DNA of 64,000 nt from Alphaproteobacteria bacterium UBA2966. Lineage in GTDB: Bacteria; Pseudomonadota; Alphaproteobacteria; UBA2966. The number at the start of each line of letters is the position of its first letter. Positions within the stretch are counted from its first letter, which is position 1. Of the stretch, positions 47,251-55,904 are shown in pieces. The notes below the pieces were generated by a model. That model was not told the origin of the DNA and did no database searches. It saw only the letters and a program-made list of their open reading frames with translations. A program made the position numbers and the translations under genes. Location of the stretch: contig DEBC01000130.1 in NCBI GenBank assembly GCA_002348365.1, positions 41,884-105,883 on the forward strand, read 5' to 3'.

Positions 47251-47367
47251 AAGCTGATTCGGAGTGGGGGCGCGTTCGTTCTGAGCGTTGCAGGTCCTGT
47301 AACGTCGTGCGAATTGTTCGATTCTGGCACAGGCCGGCAAAGCCGCCCGGGCATGGCCTGGCTGGAG

Positions 47368-48078
47368 CTAGAAACGTTCGACGTACGGTCGAAGATCCAC
47401 CTCCAACGTCCAGGCACTCCGGTGCTGCGAGTGGATCTCGAAATAGGTCTGGGCAATGGCTTCTGCTGACAGGACATCATCGGCAGTTGTTGACGTTTGA
47501 TCTCTATGCTCCGCCGCAATCACACCGTCGATGATGACGTGCGCAACATGGATGCCCTCGGGACCCAGTTCCCGGGCCATGCTCTGCGCCAGTGCCCTCA
47601 GGCCGAACTTTCCAACCGCAAGATTGACGAAGTTGGCGCTGCCGCGTAACGCGGCAGTTGCTCCGGTTAAGATGATGGTTCCCCGATTGCGCGCGAGCAT
47701 GCGACGAGCTGCCTCACGACCGACGAGAAATCCGCCGAAGCACCCGATCCGCCAGCAATCCATGAACTCCTGGGCCGAGGTCTCGACCACAGGCGAGCGG
47801 CTGAAGGCGCCAGCGTTATATACAGCGACATCGACGGGACCCAGATCCTTCTCGACCCGGTCGAAAAGATTCTCGACGGCATCTTCGTCAGTGGCGTCCG
47901 CAGCGTAAGCCCGAGCATTGCCACCAGATGCATTGATCTCGCCTGCGAGGCCGTCGACGGTGGCCTGCGTACGAGTCGAGACGGCGACCGGCATTTCTGC
48001 GTTTGCGAATCGGTGGGCGACAGCCGCGCCAAGGCCTGGTCCAGCTCCGACGACAAGAACCGCTCCTGCATCAGTCAT
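47368..48078 (-). CDS. SDR family oxidoreductase lacking the catalytic Tyr
   Basis: A 236-residue Rossmann protein with the NAD(P) site VVGAGPGLGAAVAHRFA, the VYNAGAF motif (NNAG equivalent) and Ser/Thr in ILTGATAALRG. The usual YxxxK is represented by NLAVGK: the Lys is present but the Tyr is not. A subgroup of SDRs shows this change, so the protein may bind cofactor without classical dehydrogenase chemistry. It starts 30 bases after the end of the indolepyruvate oxidoreductase-type gene and is probably its operon partner. Confidence 0.82.
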   Translation of the reverse strand: MTDAGAVLVVGAGPGLGAAVAHRFANAEMPVAVSTRTQATVDGLAGEINASGGNARAYAADATDEDAVENLFDRVEKDLGPVDVAVYNAGAFSRSPVVETSAQEFMDCWRIGCFGGFLVGREAARRMLARNRGTIILTGATAALRGSANFVNLAVGKFGLRALAQSMARELGPEGIHVAHVIIDGVIAAEHRDQTSTTADDVLSAEAIAQTYFEIHSQHRSAWTLEVDLRPYVERF

Positions 48079-48108
48079 GTTTGAACACCCCTGGGGTGCT
48101 GCACTTGG

Positions 48109-51100
48109 TCATTCCGCCGCGTGGGCATGGGGAGAGGGGTTACGGTATATCGACAACAGGTGCTGCTGTTGGGCTCGCACGGCTTCGACATTGCGCTCCT
48201 TGACGTGACCATAACCACGAATTTGCTCAGGAAGTGACGCGATCTCGATCGCCAGGGCATGATTGTCGACTGTGAGGCCACCCAGAATCTCCTCGACAAG
48301 ACCTTCATACTCGCTGATGAGCTGGCGCTCCATGCGCCGTTCGCGGGTATGGCCGAAGATGTCGAAAGCCGTGCCGCGGAGCCTTTTGAGTTTTGCGAGG
48401 ACGCGGAACAAGGTCAGCACCCAGGGACCGAATTCCTTCTTTTCGAGCTCTCCGGTCACGGGATCGCGGCGGGAACCCAACGGTGGCGCAAGGTGGAACC
48501 TGAGGGTGAAGTCGCCTTCGAACTGTGTGTTGAGCGCGGCGGCAAACTTCGGGTCCGCATACAGCCGGGCCACCTCATACTCATCCTTGTAGGCCATCAG
48601 CTTGAAGTACGTGCGGGCCACGGATTCGCTCAATCCACTGAGACCCTTACCCTTTGCGGTCTCCAACGCTCTGACTCGATCAACCAATGATCGGTACCGG
48701 CTTGCGTAGGCGCCATCCTGGTACTGGCTTAGCTCAACCTCACGAATTCTGATGATCTCATCCAACTCCGTCGCGACAGGTGCGGCTCGGTGAAGCGTCG
48801 GCCGGGCTGCCGCCTCGACGCTGGTGAGATCATGCGCGGCGGCACGGCCCCAGTTGAAGGCACGCAGGTTGCTCTCCACCGCAATCCCGTTCAGCTCGAT
48901 CGCACGTGCGATGGCTTCCGCAGATACCGGAATGAGTCCGCGTTGATAGGCGTAACCGGTCAAGAACAGGTTGGTCGCGATTGCGTCGCCGATCAACGCC
49001 GTGGCGAGTCCAGTGGCATCCACGAAATCCGTCAAGTTATCGCCAGCGGTGGCCCGGATGACCTGGCGCATATGTGTTTCGTGGAAATCGATATCTGGAT
49101 TGAGGGTAAAATGCGATGTCGGCGTCATGCGGCTGTTTATCACAGCGTGAGTCGCGCCCCTGCGCATTCTCTTCAAAGCTTCGTCGTCCGCCGCAACGAC
49201 CATGTCGCAGCCCAGCACCACGTCGGCTGCACCCATTCCCAGGCGTACGGCGTGGAGCCTGTCCGAGGTCTCGGCGATCCGCACGTGTGAGATCACGGCA
49301 CCGCCCTTCTGAGCGAGGCCGGTCATATCCAGGATGCTGCAGCCTTTGCCTTCCAGGTGCGCAGCCATGCCGAGCAAGGCCCCGATGGTCACGACGCCCG
49401 TGCCGCCCACGCCGGTCACGACCACACCATAGGGTGACTCGGCGGAAGGCAATTCCGGATCAGGAAGCGAATCGACCGTGGACGATACATCTGCTCCGGA
49501 CCTGAGCTTGCGCACACCGCCACCGTGGACCGTTACAAAGCTCGGGCAGAAGCCATCGACACAGGAGAAGTCCTTGTTGCACGACGATTGATTGATTACC
49601 CGTTTTCGACCGAACTCGGTTTCCAAGGGCTCGATCGACACGCAGTTAGCTTTGACGGAACAGTCTCCGCAGCCCTCACAGACCCGCTCATTAATGAACA
49701 CGCGTTTGGCCGGGTCGGGATAGAGGCCTCGCTTGCGTCGCCGTCGTTTCTCTGCGGCGCAGGTTTGGTCGTAGATGAGGACCGTAACACCCGATGTGTC
49801 GCGAAGGTCCTTTTGCACGCCGATGAGATCATCGCGATGGTGAATCGTGGTGCCGGGAGGAAAATCGCTGCCGATCGGATACTTGTCGGGTTCGTCCGAG
49901 GCGATTGCGATTTTCTTGACGCCCTCAGCATGCACCTGCCAGGCGATTTCATGGACCGACAATTGCCCTTCGATGGGCTGGCCGCCGGTCATGGCGACGG
50001 CGTCGTTGAAAAGGATCTTGTAGGTGATGTTGCTGTTCGCCGCGACGTTTGCACGGATGGCCATGACGCCAGAGTGGTAGAACGTTCCATCTCCCATGTT
50101 CTGGAATATGTGGGGCATGTTCGTGAAGGGTTGGAGGCCGATCCAGGTTGCACCTTCACCACCCATCTGCGTGAACGTGAGTGTGCTCCGATCCATGTAC
50201 AGCGACATCCAGTGGCAGCCGATACCGGCGTTCGCAAACGAACCATCAGGCAGTTTGGTGCCGGTGTTGTGGGGGCAGCCCGAGCAGAAATATGGCGTGC
50301 GCTTCTCTTCTGGATCGAGGGATGTGCTCTCGGCGTCCTTGCTGTCCAGGAAGGCCAGATGGTCGGCAACCCGCTGGGGGGCGTGGAACGGCGCAATGCG
50401 TTTGGCGATGGCGCGGGCGACAATCGCCGGGCCGAGCTCCCCTGCCACGGGAATGAAGGATGCGCCGAATTCGTCCGTCTTGCCGACGACTCGCGGACGG
50501 TCGCCATCTGGAAGGTGATACAACTGATCCTTCAACTGTTCTTCGACGATGCCCCGCTTTTCCTCGACGACGAGGATCTCGTCCAGACCACGGGCGAAGG
50601 CCATCACACCCTCCGGCTCCAGCGGCCAGACCATTCCCACTTTGTAGACGGCGATTCCCAGTTCCCGAGCCGACCTTTCGTCTATACCGAGGTCATCGAG
50701 TGCCTGGCGAACGTCGAGATAAGCCTTGCCGGCGGTCACAATTCCGAACCGTCTCGTCGGGCCAGATATGACGGCCTGGTTCAAGGAATTTTCCTTACAG
50801 AATGCAAGGGCGGCAGGAACTTTGACCTCGTGGAGTCGTTGCTCCTGCTCGAACCTGTCGTCGGGCCATCGCAGGCTCACGCCGTCAGACGGCAGCTCAA
50901 ATTCCTTGGGGAGCAGAATGTCGAGCCTGGCGGGATCGATGTCGACGATTTCGGTGCTCTCGGCATTGTCCGAAAGGGTTTTGAATCCGACCCAGAGGCC
51001 CGAATACCGGGAAAGTGCGATTCCGAGAAGTCCGTAGTCGATAAACTCCTGCACGCCCGCAGGTACGAGCACTGGCATGAACGCGCCGATGAACATGTGC

Positions 51101-51579
51101 TCCGTCTGATGCGGGGAGGTTGAAGATTTTGCTGCGGGATCATCACCGGCGATGGCCAGTATGCCGCCGTACTTCGCCGTCCCGTGGCCGTTGCCCTGCT
51201 TGAAGACATCGCCTGACCTGTCCACGCCGGGGCCTTTGCCATACCAGATGGCAAAGACGCCGTCGTACTTCGCGTCGGGATAGAGGTGAAGTTGTTGCGA
51301 TCCCCAGGCGGAGGTCAGCGCAAGATCTTCATTTACGCCGGGAACGAACCGAATGTGATGAGACTGCAGGTACTCGCTGGCTTGCCACAAAGCTTGGTCA
51401 TATCCGCCCAGTGGAGAGCCGCGATATCCGGAAACGAAACCGCCAGTGTTGAGCCCGACTGCCAGATCACGGTCGCGTTGCAGCATTGGAAGGCGAACCA
51501 GTGCCTGCATCCCCGTCATGAATACCCGTCCCGACGTGGCGGTATATTTGTCATCGAGAGAGACCGCGGCGAGATTCAT
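48109..51579 (-). CDS. Indolepyruvate ferredoxin oxidoreductase family protein (single-chain)
   Basis: A 1156-residue single-chain 2-oxoacid oxidoreductase that joins IorA-like and IorB-like parts. Order: pyrimidine-binding and thiamine diphosphate domains (GFVSGYRGSPLGGYD near the N terminus, CSGCPHNTGTK near 430, GGEGATWIGLQPF). A cysteine-rich iron-sulfur segment follows (CEGCGDCSVKANC, near 632-644, and CNKDFSCVDGFCP). The C-terminal gamma domain has TGVGGTGVVTIGALLGMAA near 730. Such proteins oxidise arylpyruvates or branched 2-oxoacids to acyl-CoA and reduce ferredoxin. ATG 51579 gives the standard start. The stretch is read without interruption. Confidence 0.93.
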   Translation of the reverse strand: MNLAAVSLDDKYTATSGRVFMTGMQALVRLPMLQRDRDLAVGLNTGGFVSGYRGSPLGGYDQALWQASEYLQSHHIRFVPGVNEDLALTSAWGSQQLHLYPDAKYDGVFAIWYGKGPGVDRSGDVFKQGNGHGTAKYGGILAIAGDDPAAKSSTSPHQTEHMFIGAFMPVLVPAGVQEFIDYGLLGIALSRYSGLWVGFKTLSDNAESTEIVDIDPARLDILLPKEFELPSDGVSLRWPDDRFEQEQRLHEVKVPAALAFCKENSLNQAVISGPTRRFGIVTAGKAYLDVRQALDDLGIDERSARELGIAVYKVGMVWPLEPEGVMAFARGLDEILVVEEKRGIVEEQLKDQLYHLPDGDRPRVVGKTDEFGASFIPVAGELGPAIVARAIAKRIAPFHAPQRVADHLAFLDSKDAESTSLDPEEKRTPYFCSGCPHNTGTKLPDGSFANAGIGCHWMSLYMDRSTLTFTQMGGEGATWIGLQPFTNMPHIFQNMGDGTFYHSGVMAIRANVAANSNITYKILFNDAVAMTGGQPIEGQLSVHEIAWQVHAEGVKKIAIASDEPDKYPIGSDFPPGTTIHHRDDLIGVQKDLRDTSGVTVLIYDQTCAAEKRRRRKRGLYPDPAKRVFINERVCEGCGDCSVKANCVSIEPLETEFGRKRVINQSSCNKDFSCVDGFCPSFVTVHGGGVRKLRSGADVSSTVDSLPDPELPSAESPYGVVVTGVGGTGVVTIGALLGMAAHLEGKGCSILDMTGLAQKGGAVISHVRIAETSDRLHAVRLGMGAADVVLGCDMVVAADDEALKRMRRGATHAVINSRMTPTSHFTLNPDIDFHETHMRQVIRATAGDNLTDFVDATGLATALIGDAIATNLFLTGYAYQRGLIPVSAEAIARAIELNGIAVESNLRAFNWGRAAAHDLTSVEAAARPTLHRAAPVATELDEIIRIREVELSQYQDGAYASRYRSLVDRVRALETAKGKGLSGLSESVARTYFKLMAYKDEYEVARLYADPKFAAALNTQFEGDFTLRFHLAPPLGSRRDPVTGELEKKEFGPWVLTLFRVLAKLKRLRGTAFDIFGHTRERRMERQLISEYEGLVEEILGGLTVDNHALAIEIASLPEQIRGYGHVKERNVEAVRAQQQHLLSIYRNPSPHAHAAE

Positions 51580-51677
51580 TCAGGGGTCTCCTGACTGTGA
51601 TGGTGACAAGATAGGTAGAGCACCGAAGGGGCGATGGCAATTTGAACAATTACCGACGTCATTCCCCTTTGGTTCCG

Positions 51678-51848
51678 TTATGAGCGCAGCTTGAATTCAT
51701 CTGCATCGAGGCCGAGGTCACGCACTTTCCGATAGAGAGTGGAACGTCCGATAGAGAGTTGTCTCCCGACATCCGACATCTGGCCGCGGCAATGCTCAAG
51801 CGCTGCTCGGATCATATCGTCTTCGACAATTAGGATGGTTTGCGCCAT
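51678..51848 (-). CDS. Stand-alone Fis-type helix-turn-helix protein or remnant of an NtrC-family regulator
   Basis: A 56-residue frame from ATG 51848. The N terminus MAQTILIVEDD looks like the start of a response regulator, but it runs straight into a Fis-type DNA-binding helix set (MIRAALEHCRGQMSDVGRQL, then SIGRSTLYRKVRDLGLD), which normally ends sigma-54 activators. No receiver or AAA+ domain lies upstream; the frame is closed by a TGA within 60 bases of the ATG. It could be a mini-regulator of the oxidoreductase gene downstream or the surviving tail of a deleted activator. Confidence 0.6.
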   Translation of the reverse strand: MAQTILIVEDDMIRAALEHCRGQMSDVGRQLSIGRSTLYRKVRDLGLDADEFKLRS

Positions 51849-52109
51849 GAATTCTCGATTTGAGACAGCCCTGGAGTAGTGCCCGGATGCGAAGGCAGCC
51901 CTGACAAGTCAACACCAAGCGGCTTTGGAATCTGAGGGAGTATAATCTTCGCCCTTCAAGTTGTCCCGTTCCAGCACACATCTTACCGGAAAAATTCTGA
52001 GTTTCTGCGCGAATCGGAGCCTGAAATCGGGTGATTTCGCGGACCTGCCGTTCTATGTTGGTGTCACAATCCGTCTAACTGCACTTCAGCTGTTGAGTTT
52101 CTCATTCAT

Positions 52110-53090
52110 ATGAAAGTATTGGTGACCGGGGCGGCCGGTTTCATTGGATTTAGTGTCTCTCGTGCATTGCTCGAGCGCGGTGATCGCGTCGTCGGCATCG
52201 ACAATGTGAATGACTACTATGATGTCTCCCTCAAGGAGGCGCGACTTGCGCTGCTCGAGCAGCACGATGGCTTCGAGTTTGTGCGGGCCGACGTGAGCGA
52301 CCTGGCAACTTTGACAGAGATTTCCGAGAAACACGGGCCGTTCCCGCGGGTGGTGCATTTGGCAGCCCAGGCGGGCGTGAGGTACTCGATCGAGAATCCC
52401 ATGGCTTATGTGCAAAGTAACCTTGTCGGCCACGCGAGCATTCTCGAGCTGTGCCGGGCCACCGAAAACTTCGAGCACCTGACCTACGCGAGCTCCAGTT
52501 CCGTCTATGGCGGCAATGCCAAGGTGCCCTTTTCCGTCGAAGATCGTGTCGATCGCCCCATTTCGTTGTACGCGGCGACAAAGGCGGCGGATGAGCTGAT
52601 GAGTTATACGTACAGCCATCTCTACGACCTGCCGCAGACCGGCCTGAGGTTTTTCACAGTGTACGGTCCCTGGGGGCGTCCAGACATGGCGCTCTACCTG
52701 TTCACCGACGCCATACTTCACGATCGGCCCATCCGAGTATTCAACTTTGGTGAGATGCAGCGGGATTTCACCTACATCGACGATATCGTCGACGGAACGA
52801 TTCGGGCCCTCGATCGGCCACCGAAGATGACCAATCAGAGTCCCGCTCATCGAGTATTCAACTTGGGCAACAATCGGGCAGAGCCCTTGCTCAAGGTTAT
52901 CGAGATCCTCGAGAAGGCATTGGGAAAGCAGACGGAAAGGCAACTCGAACCCATCCAACCTGGCGACGTTCCTGAGACCTTTGCTGATATTTCCTCAGCG
53001 GCCCGCGAATTGGGTTTCGCGCCAAAGACAGGAGTGGAGGAGGGCGTCGCGCAATTCGTCGACTGGTACCGCACGTACCATGGAATTTGA
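52110..53090 (+). CDS. UDP-glucuronate 4-epimerase-like NAD-dependent epimerase
   Basis: A 326-residue extended SDR. The N-terminal VTGAAGFIGFSVSRALLERG binds NAD; DNVNDYYDVSLKEARL is the signature of uronate 4-epimerases (LpsL/CapI type). HLAAQAGVRYSIENP, the catalytic SSSSVYG and YAATK follow, then FFTVYGPWGRPDMAL and RDFTYIDDIVDG. It should interconvert UDP-glucuronate and UDP-galacturonate for surface polysaccharide. No other polysaccharide gene is adjacent. Its stop overlaps the next ATG (TGATG). Confidence 0.9.
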   Translation: MKVLVTGAAGFIGFSVSRALLERGDRVVGIDNVNDYYDVSLKEARLALLEQHDGFEFVRADVSDLATLTEISEKHGPFPRVVHLAAQAGVRYSIENPMAYVQSNLVGHASILELCRATENFEHLTYASSSSVYGGNAKVPFSVEDRVDRPISLYAATKAADELMSYTYSHLYDLPQTGLRFFTVYGPWGRPDMALYLFTDAILHDRPIRVFNFGEMQRDFTYIDDIVDGTIRALDRPPKMTNQSPAHRVFNLGNNRAEPLLKVIEILEKALGKQTERQLEPIQPGDVPETFADISSAARELGFAPKTGVEEGVAQFVDWYRTYHGI

Positions 53091-53590
53091 TGTCGAGTTT
53101 CGATCCCGCCGCATCCAGTAATCCGATTGCCAATGATCGGGAATCCGCCCAGAGGTTCGCCGATACCATTCCACACGGGCGAGAACTTGGTTTGGCCGTC
53201 GAGGCCATCGCGCCTGGCCGCGCGCTGTTTGTGATGGACTATCAGGAACGACTTATCGGCAATCCCGAGACAGGCGTTCTCCACGGAGGGGTTATCACAA
53301 CCCTGATCGATACGGTCTCGGGTTGCGCCGTGTTCTCGGCATTGCCCAGTCTGGTTCCGATCGCCACCCTCGATCTGCGGATCGACTATTTGAAGCCGGC
53401 GACACCGCGCCTACCGCTTCACGCAGATGCACGCTGCTACAAGCTCACCCGAAACATCGGGTTTACGCGGGCATTCGCTTATCACAGTGATCCGGCTGAT
53501 CCAGTCGTGAACAGTGTGGGGACGTTCATGGTGAATTCTTCGGACTCCAGCCTGCGCCTTGATGACCTAACGGAAGAACGCGCCAGTTGA
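53090..53590 (+). CDS. PaaI-family hotdog thioesterase (first of a pair)
   Basis: A 166-residue hotdog-fold protein. NPETGVLHGGVITTLIDTVSG contains the HGG motif and catalytic acid of PaaI-type acyl-CoA thioesterases, and LDLRIDYLKPA is the conserved strand. ATG 53090 overlaps the epimerase stop by one base; the next gene begins inside its own stop codon. Such tandem pairs are common in Alphaproteobacteria; the acyl-CoA substrate is unknown. Confidence 0.88.
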   Translation: MSSFDPAASSNPIANDRESAQRFADTIPHGRELGLAVEAIAPGRALFVMDYQERLIGNPETGVLHGGVITTLIDTVSGCAVFSALPSLVPIATLDLRIDYLKPATPRLPLHADARCYKLTRNIGFTRAFAYHSDPADPVVNSVGTFMVNSSDSSLRLDDLTEERAS

Positions 53591-54021
53591 ATTTCACAGA
53601 GATCATTCGAAACGCGAAAGAGGCGGCTGATCCCGGTGTCATCGCCCGGGCGATTCCCTATGGCAACTTCATAGGCATCGACGCGCATCTCGACGGCGAT
53701 GCCGTCGTCTGCACGATACCCGGAGACGAGATGATTGTGGGAAACCCGGTTCTTCCGGCCATTCACGGTGGGGTTATTGGCGCGTTCCTGGAACATGCCG
53801 CTTTAATGCTCTTGATGTGGGAACTGGCGCCCGGTCAGCTTCCAAAGACCATAAACGTTTCCATCGACTACCTCCGCAGCGGAAAACTCGAAAAGACGTT
53901 TGCGCAAGGAAAAGTAACGCGTCAGGGCCGTAGAGTGGCCAACGTTCAGGCCGATGCGTGGCAGGCGGATCCGGACATGCCGATCGCGGTCGCCCACGGG
54001 CATTTTCTCATAATGGACTAG
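53587..54021 (+). CDS. PaaI-family hotdog thioesterase (second of a pair)
   Basis: A 144-residue hotdog protein: IPYGNFIGIDAHLDGD, NPVLPAIHGGVIGAFLEHAA (HGG motif with the following Glu) and INVSIDYLRSGK. It is probably a diverged paralogue of the preceding protein and may form a heteromer with it. The start is TTG 53587, overlapping the upstream stop as TTGA, so translation must depend on coupling. Confidence 0.86.
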   Translation: MNFTEIIRNAKEAADPGVIARAIPYGNFIGIDAHLDGDAVVCTIPGDEMIVGNPVLPAIHGGVIGAFLEHAALMLLMWELAPGQLPKTINVSIDYLRSGKLEKTFAQGKVTRQGRRVANVQADAWQADPDMPIAVAHGHFLIMD

Positions 54022-54110
54022 AAGCCGTGTCTCCCTGAGAGCTGCGACACTGGTCGCCATGACGCGCCCATCCCATATTCAGTTTTGAGCTGCAGGAAAG
54101 ATCAACAGAA

Positions 54111-55901
54111 ATGACCGATAAGTCCCCTGACGTACCCCTTCCGACGGAATTGCCAGAATGGGATCTGTCCGATCTCTATCCGTCCATCGATTCGGAAGAA
54201 CTTGCTCGCGATCTGGAACGGGTGACCCGGGACGCGAAGGAATTTGCAGCGGAGTTCAAAGAACGTGTCAGCGATCTTGACGGCGATGCCCTGGCTGCTG
54301 CGATCGCGAGATACGAAACTTGCCAGGAATTAATTGGACGGATCGGGAGTTTTGCCGGTTTGACTTACGCGGGAAATGTGGAGGACCCGGAGATCGGTGC
54401 CTTCTTTCAGGACACGCAGGAACAGCTCAATCTGGTGGGAACGGATCTCTTGTTCTTCTCGCTCGAACTCAACCTGATCGACGAAGATGCACTGGTGCAT
54501 CTGCTTGAATGCTCCACTGCATTGCAACACTACCGGCCATGGATTCGCGATATCCGCGTGTTCCGTCCATACCAGCTCTCGGATGAATTGGAACGTCTGC
54601 TTCACGAAAAGGACGTAGCTGGGCGCGCGGCTTGGGTTAGGCTCTTCGATCAAACCATGGTCAGGCTACGTTTCGATGTTGAGGGCCGGTCGCTGTCAAG
54701 CGAGGAGGCCCTACACCTGTTGTCGGATCCGGATGGCGCGGTGCGTAAACAGGCTGCGAACGAACTGAGTCGTGTTTTTGAGCAGAATGTTCGAACCTTC
54801 TCATTGATCACCAATACGCTCGCCAAAGACAAGGAGGTGGAGGACAAATGGCGCGGATATCCGGATGCGTCGACGGCGCGCCACCTCAACAACCAGGTCG
54901 AACCCGAGGTGGTGGAAGCGCTGGTGGCGTCCGTTCAGCATTCTTATCCCCGTCTGTCGCATCGCTACTACGCATTGAAAGCCCAATGGTTGGGCAAGGA
55001 GCATCTGGAACACTGGGACCGCAACGCGCCGCTGCCAGATTCCGCTGAGCGGAACATTGGATGGACGGACGCGCGTGACATTGTGCTGGATGCCTACGCG
55101 ACATTTTCAGAGGAAATGTCCGATATTGCCCGGCGGTTTTTCGAGAATGGTTGGATTGATGCGCAAGTGCGTGCGGGCAAATCGCCCGGGGCCTTCTCCC
55201 ACCCCACGGTACCAAGTGTTCATCCCTACGTACTGCTCAATTATCAAGGCAAGACCCGAGATGTCATGACCCTCGCGCACGAACTCGGACATGGCGTTCA
55301 TCAGATGCTCGCCGGAGCGCAGGGAACGTTGATGGCCAGTACGCCACTCACCCTTGCGGAAACAGCGAGCGTATTTGGCGAGCAGCTGACATTTCGGGCT
55401 CTCCTGGCGGAAGAGCAGGACGCTGCGCGCCGACGCGGTATGCTGGCGGGCAAGGTTGAGGACATGCTCAACACGGTGGTGCGGCAGATCGCATTTTATG
55501 AGTTCGAAACCCGAGTACACCGGGAGCGTGCCTTGGGAGAACTGACGTCTGAACGTCTGGGTGAAATCTGGCTCGATGTGCAGACCGAGAGTCTGGGGCC
55601 AGCTTTTCGGCTTGGGTCTGATTACCGGTCCTATTGGTGCTACATACCGCACTTTCTCCATTCGCCTTTCTACGTCTATGCATACGCCTTTGGTGACTGC
55701 CTCGTGAACTCCTTGTACGCGGTCTACCTCGATGCTCATGAAGGATTTCAGGAGAGATACTTCGAAATGCTCAAAGCCGGAGGAACCTTGCGCCACAAGG
55801 AGTTGCTTGCGCCATTCGGACTGGACGCATCGGATCCAGGTTTCTGGGACAAGGGATTGTCCGTTATCTCTGCGTTCGTCGATCAACTAGAAGCAGCCTG
55901 A
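54111..55901 (+). CDS. pepF: M3 family oligoendopeptidase
   Basis: A 596-residue cytoplasmic zinc peptidase that trims short peptides. The HELGH zinc site is at residues 390-394 (LAHELGHGVHQML), with the third ligand Glu in LAETASVFGEQL about 25 residues later. The N-terminal helical M3 domain begins near residue 10 (LPEWDLSDLYPSIDS). Size and motifs fit the PepF/M3 clade. The ABC1 kinase gene starts 4 bases after its stop. Confidence 0.92.
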   Translation: MTDKSPDVPLPTELPEWDLSDLYPSIDSEELARDLERVTRDAKEFAAEFKERVSDLDGDALAAAIARYETCQELIGRIGSFAGLTYAGNVEDPEIGAFFQDTQEQLNLVGTDLLFFSLELNLIDEDALVHLLECSTALQHYRPWIRDIRVFRPYQLSDELERLLHEKDVAGRAAWVRLFDQTMVRLRFDVEGRSLSSEEALHLLSDPDGAVRKQAANELSRVFEQNVRTFSLITNTLAKDKEVEDKWRGYPDASTARHLNNQVEPEVVEALVASVQHSYPRLSHRYYALKAQWLGKEHLEHWDRNAPLPDSAERNIGWTDARDIVLDAYATFSEEMSDIARRFFENGWIDAQVRAGKSPGAFSHPTVPSVHPYVLLNYQGKTRDVMTLAHELGHGVHQMLAGAQGTLMASTPLTLAETASVFGEQLTFRALLAEEQDAARRRGMLAGKVEDMLNTVVRQIAFYEFETRVHRERALGELTSERLGEIWLDVQTESLGPAFRLGSDYRSYWCYIPHFLHSPFYVYAYAFGDCLVNSLYAVYLDAHEGFQERYFEMLKAGGTLRHKELLAPFGLDASDPGFWDKGLSVISAFVDQLEAA

Positions 55902-55904
55902 CTC

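Noticed and set aside
49525..51123. A 532-codon open frame on the + strand opposite the indolepyruvate oxidoreductase gene
   Set aside because: It is antisense to a clearly coding gene, has no recognisable domain and reflects the codon bias of the opposite strand in GC-rich DNA.
52110..54021. A capsule or lipopolysaccharide cluster around the uronate epimerase
   Set aside because: No glycosyltransferase, flippase or other sugar-nucleotide gene is nearby; the neighbours are thioesterases.
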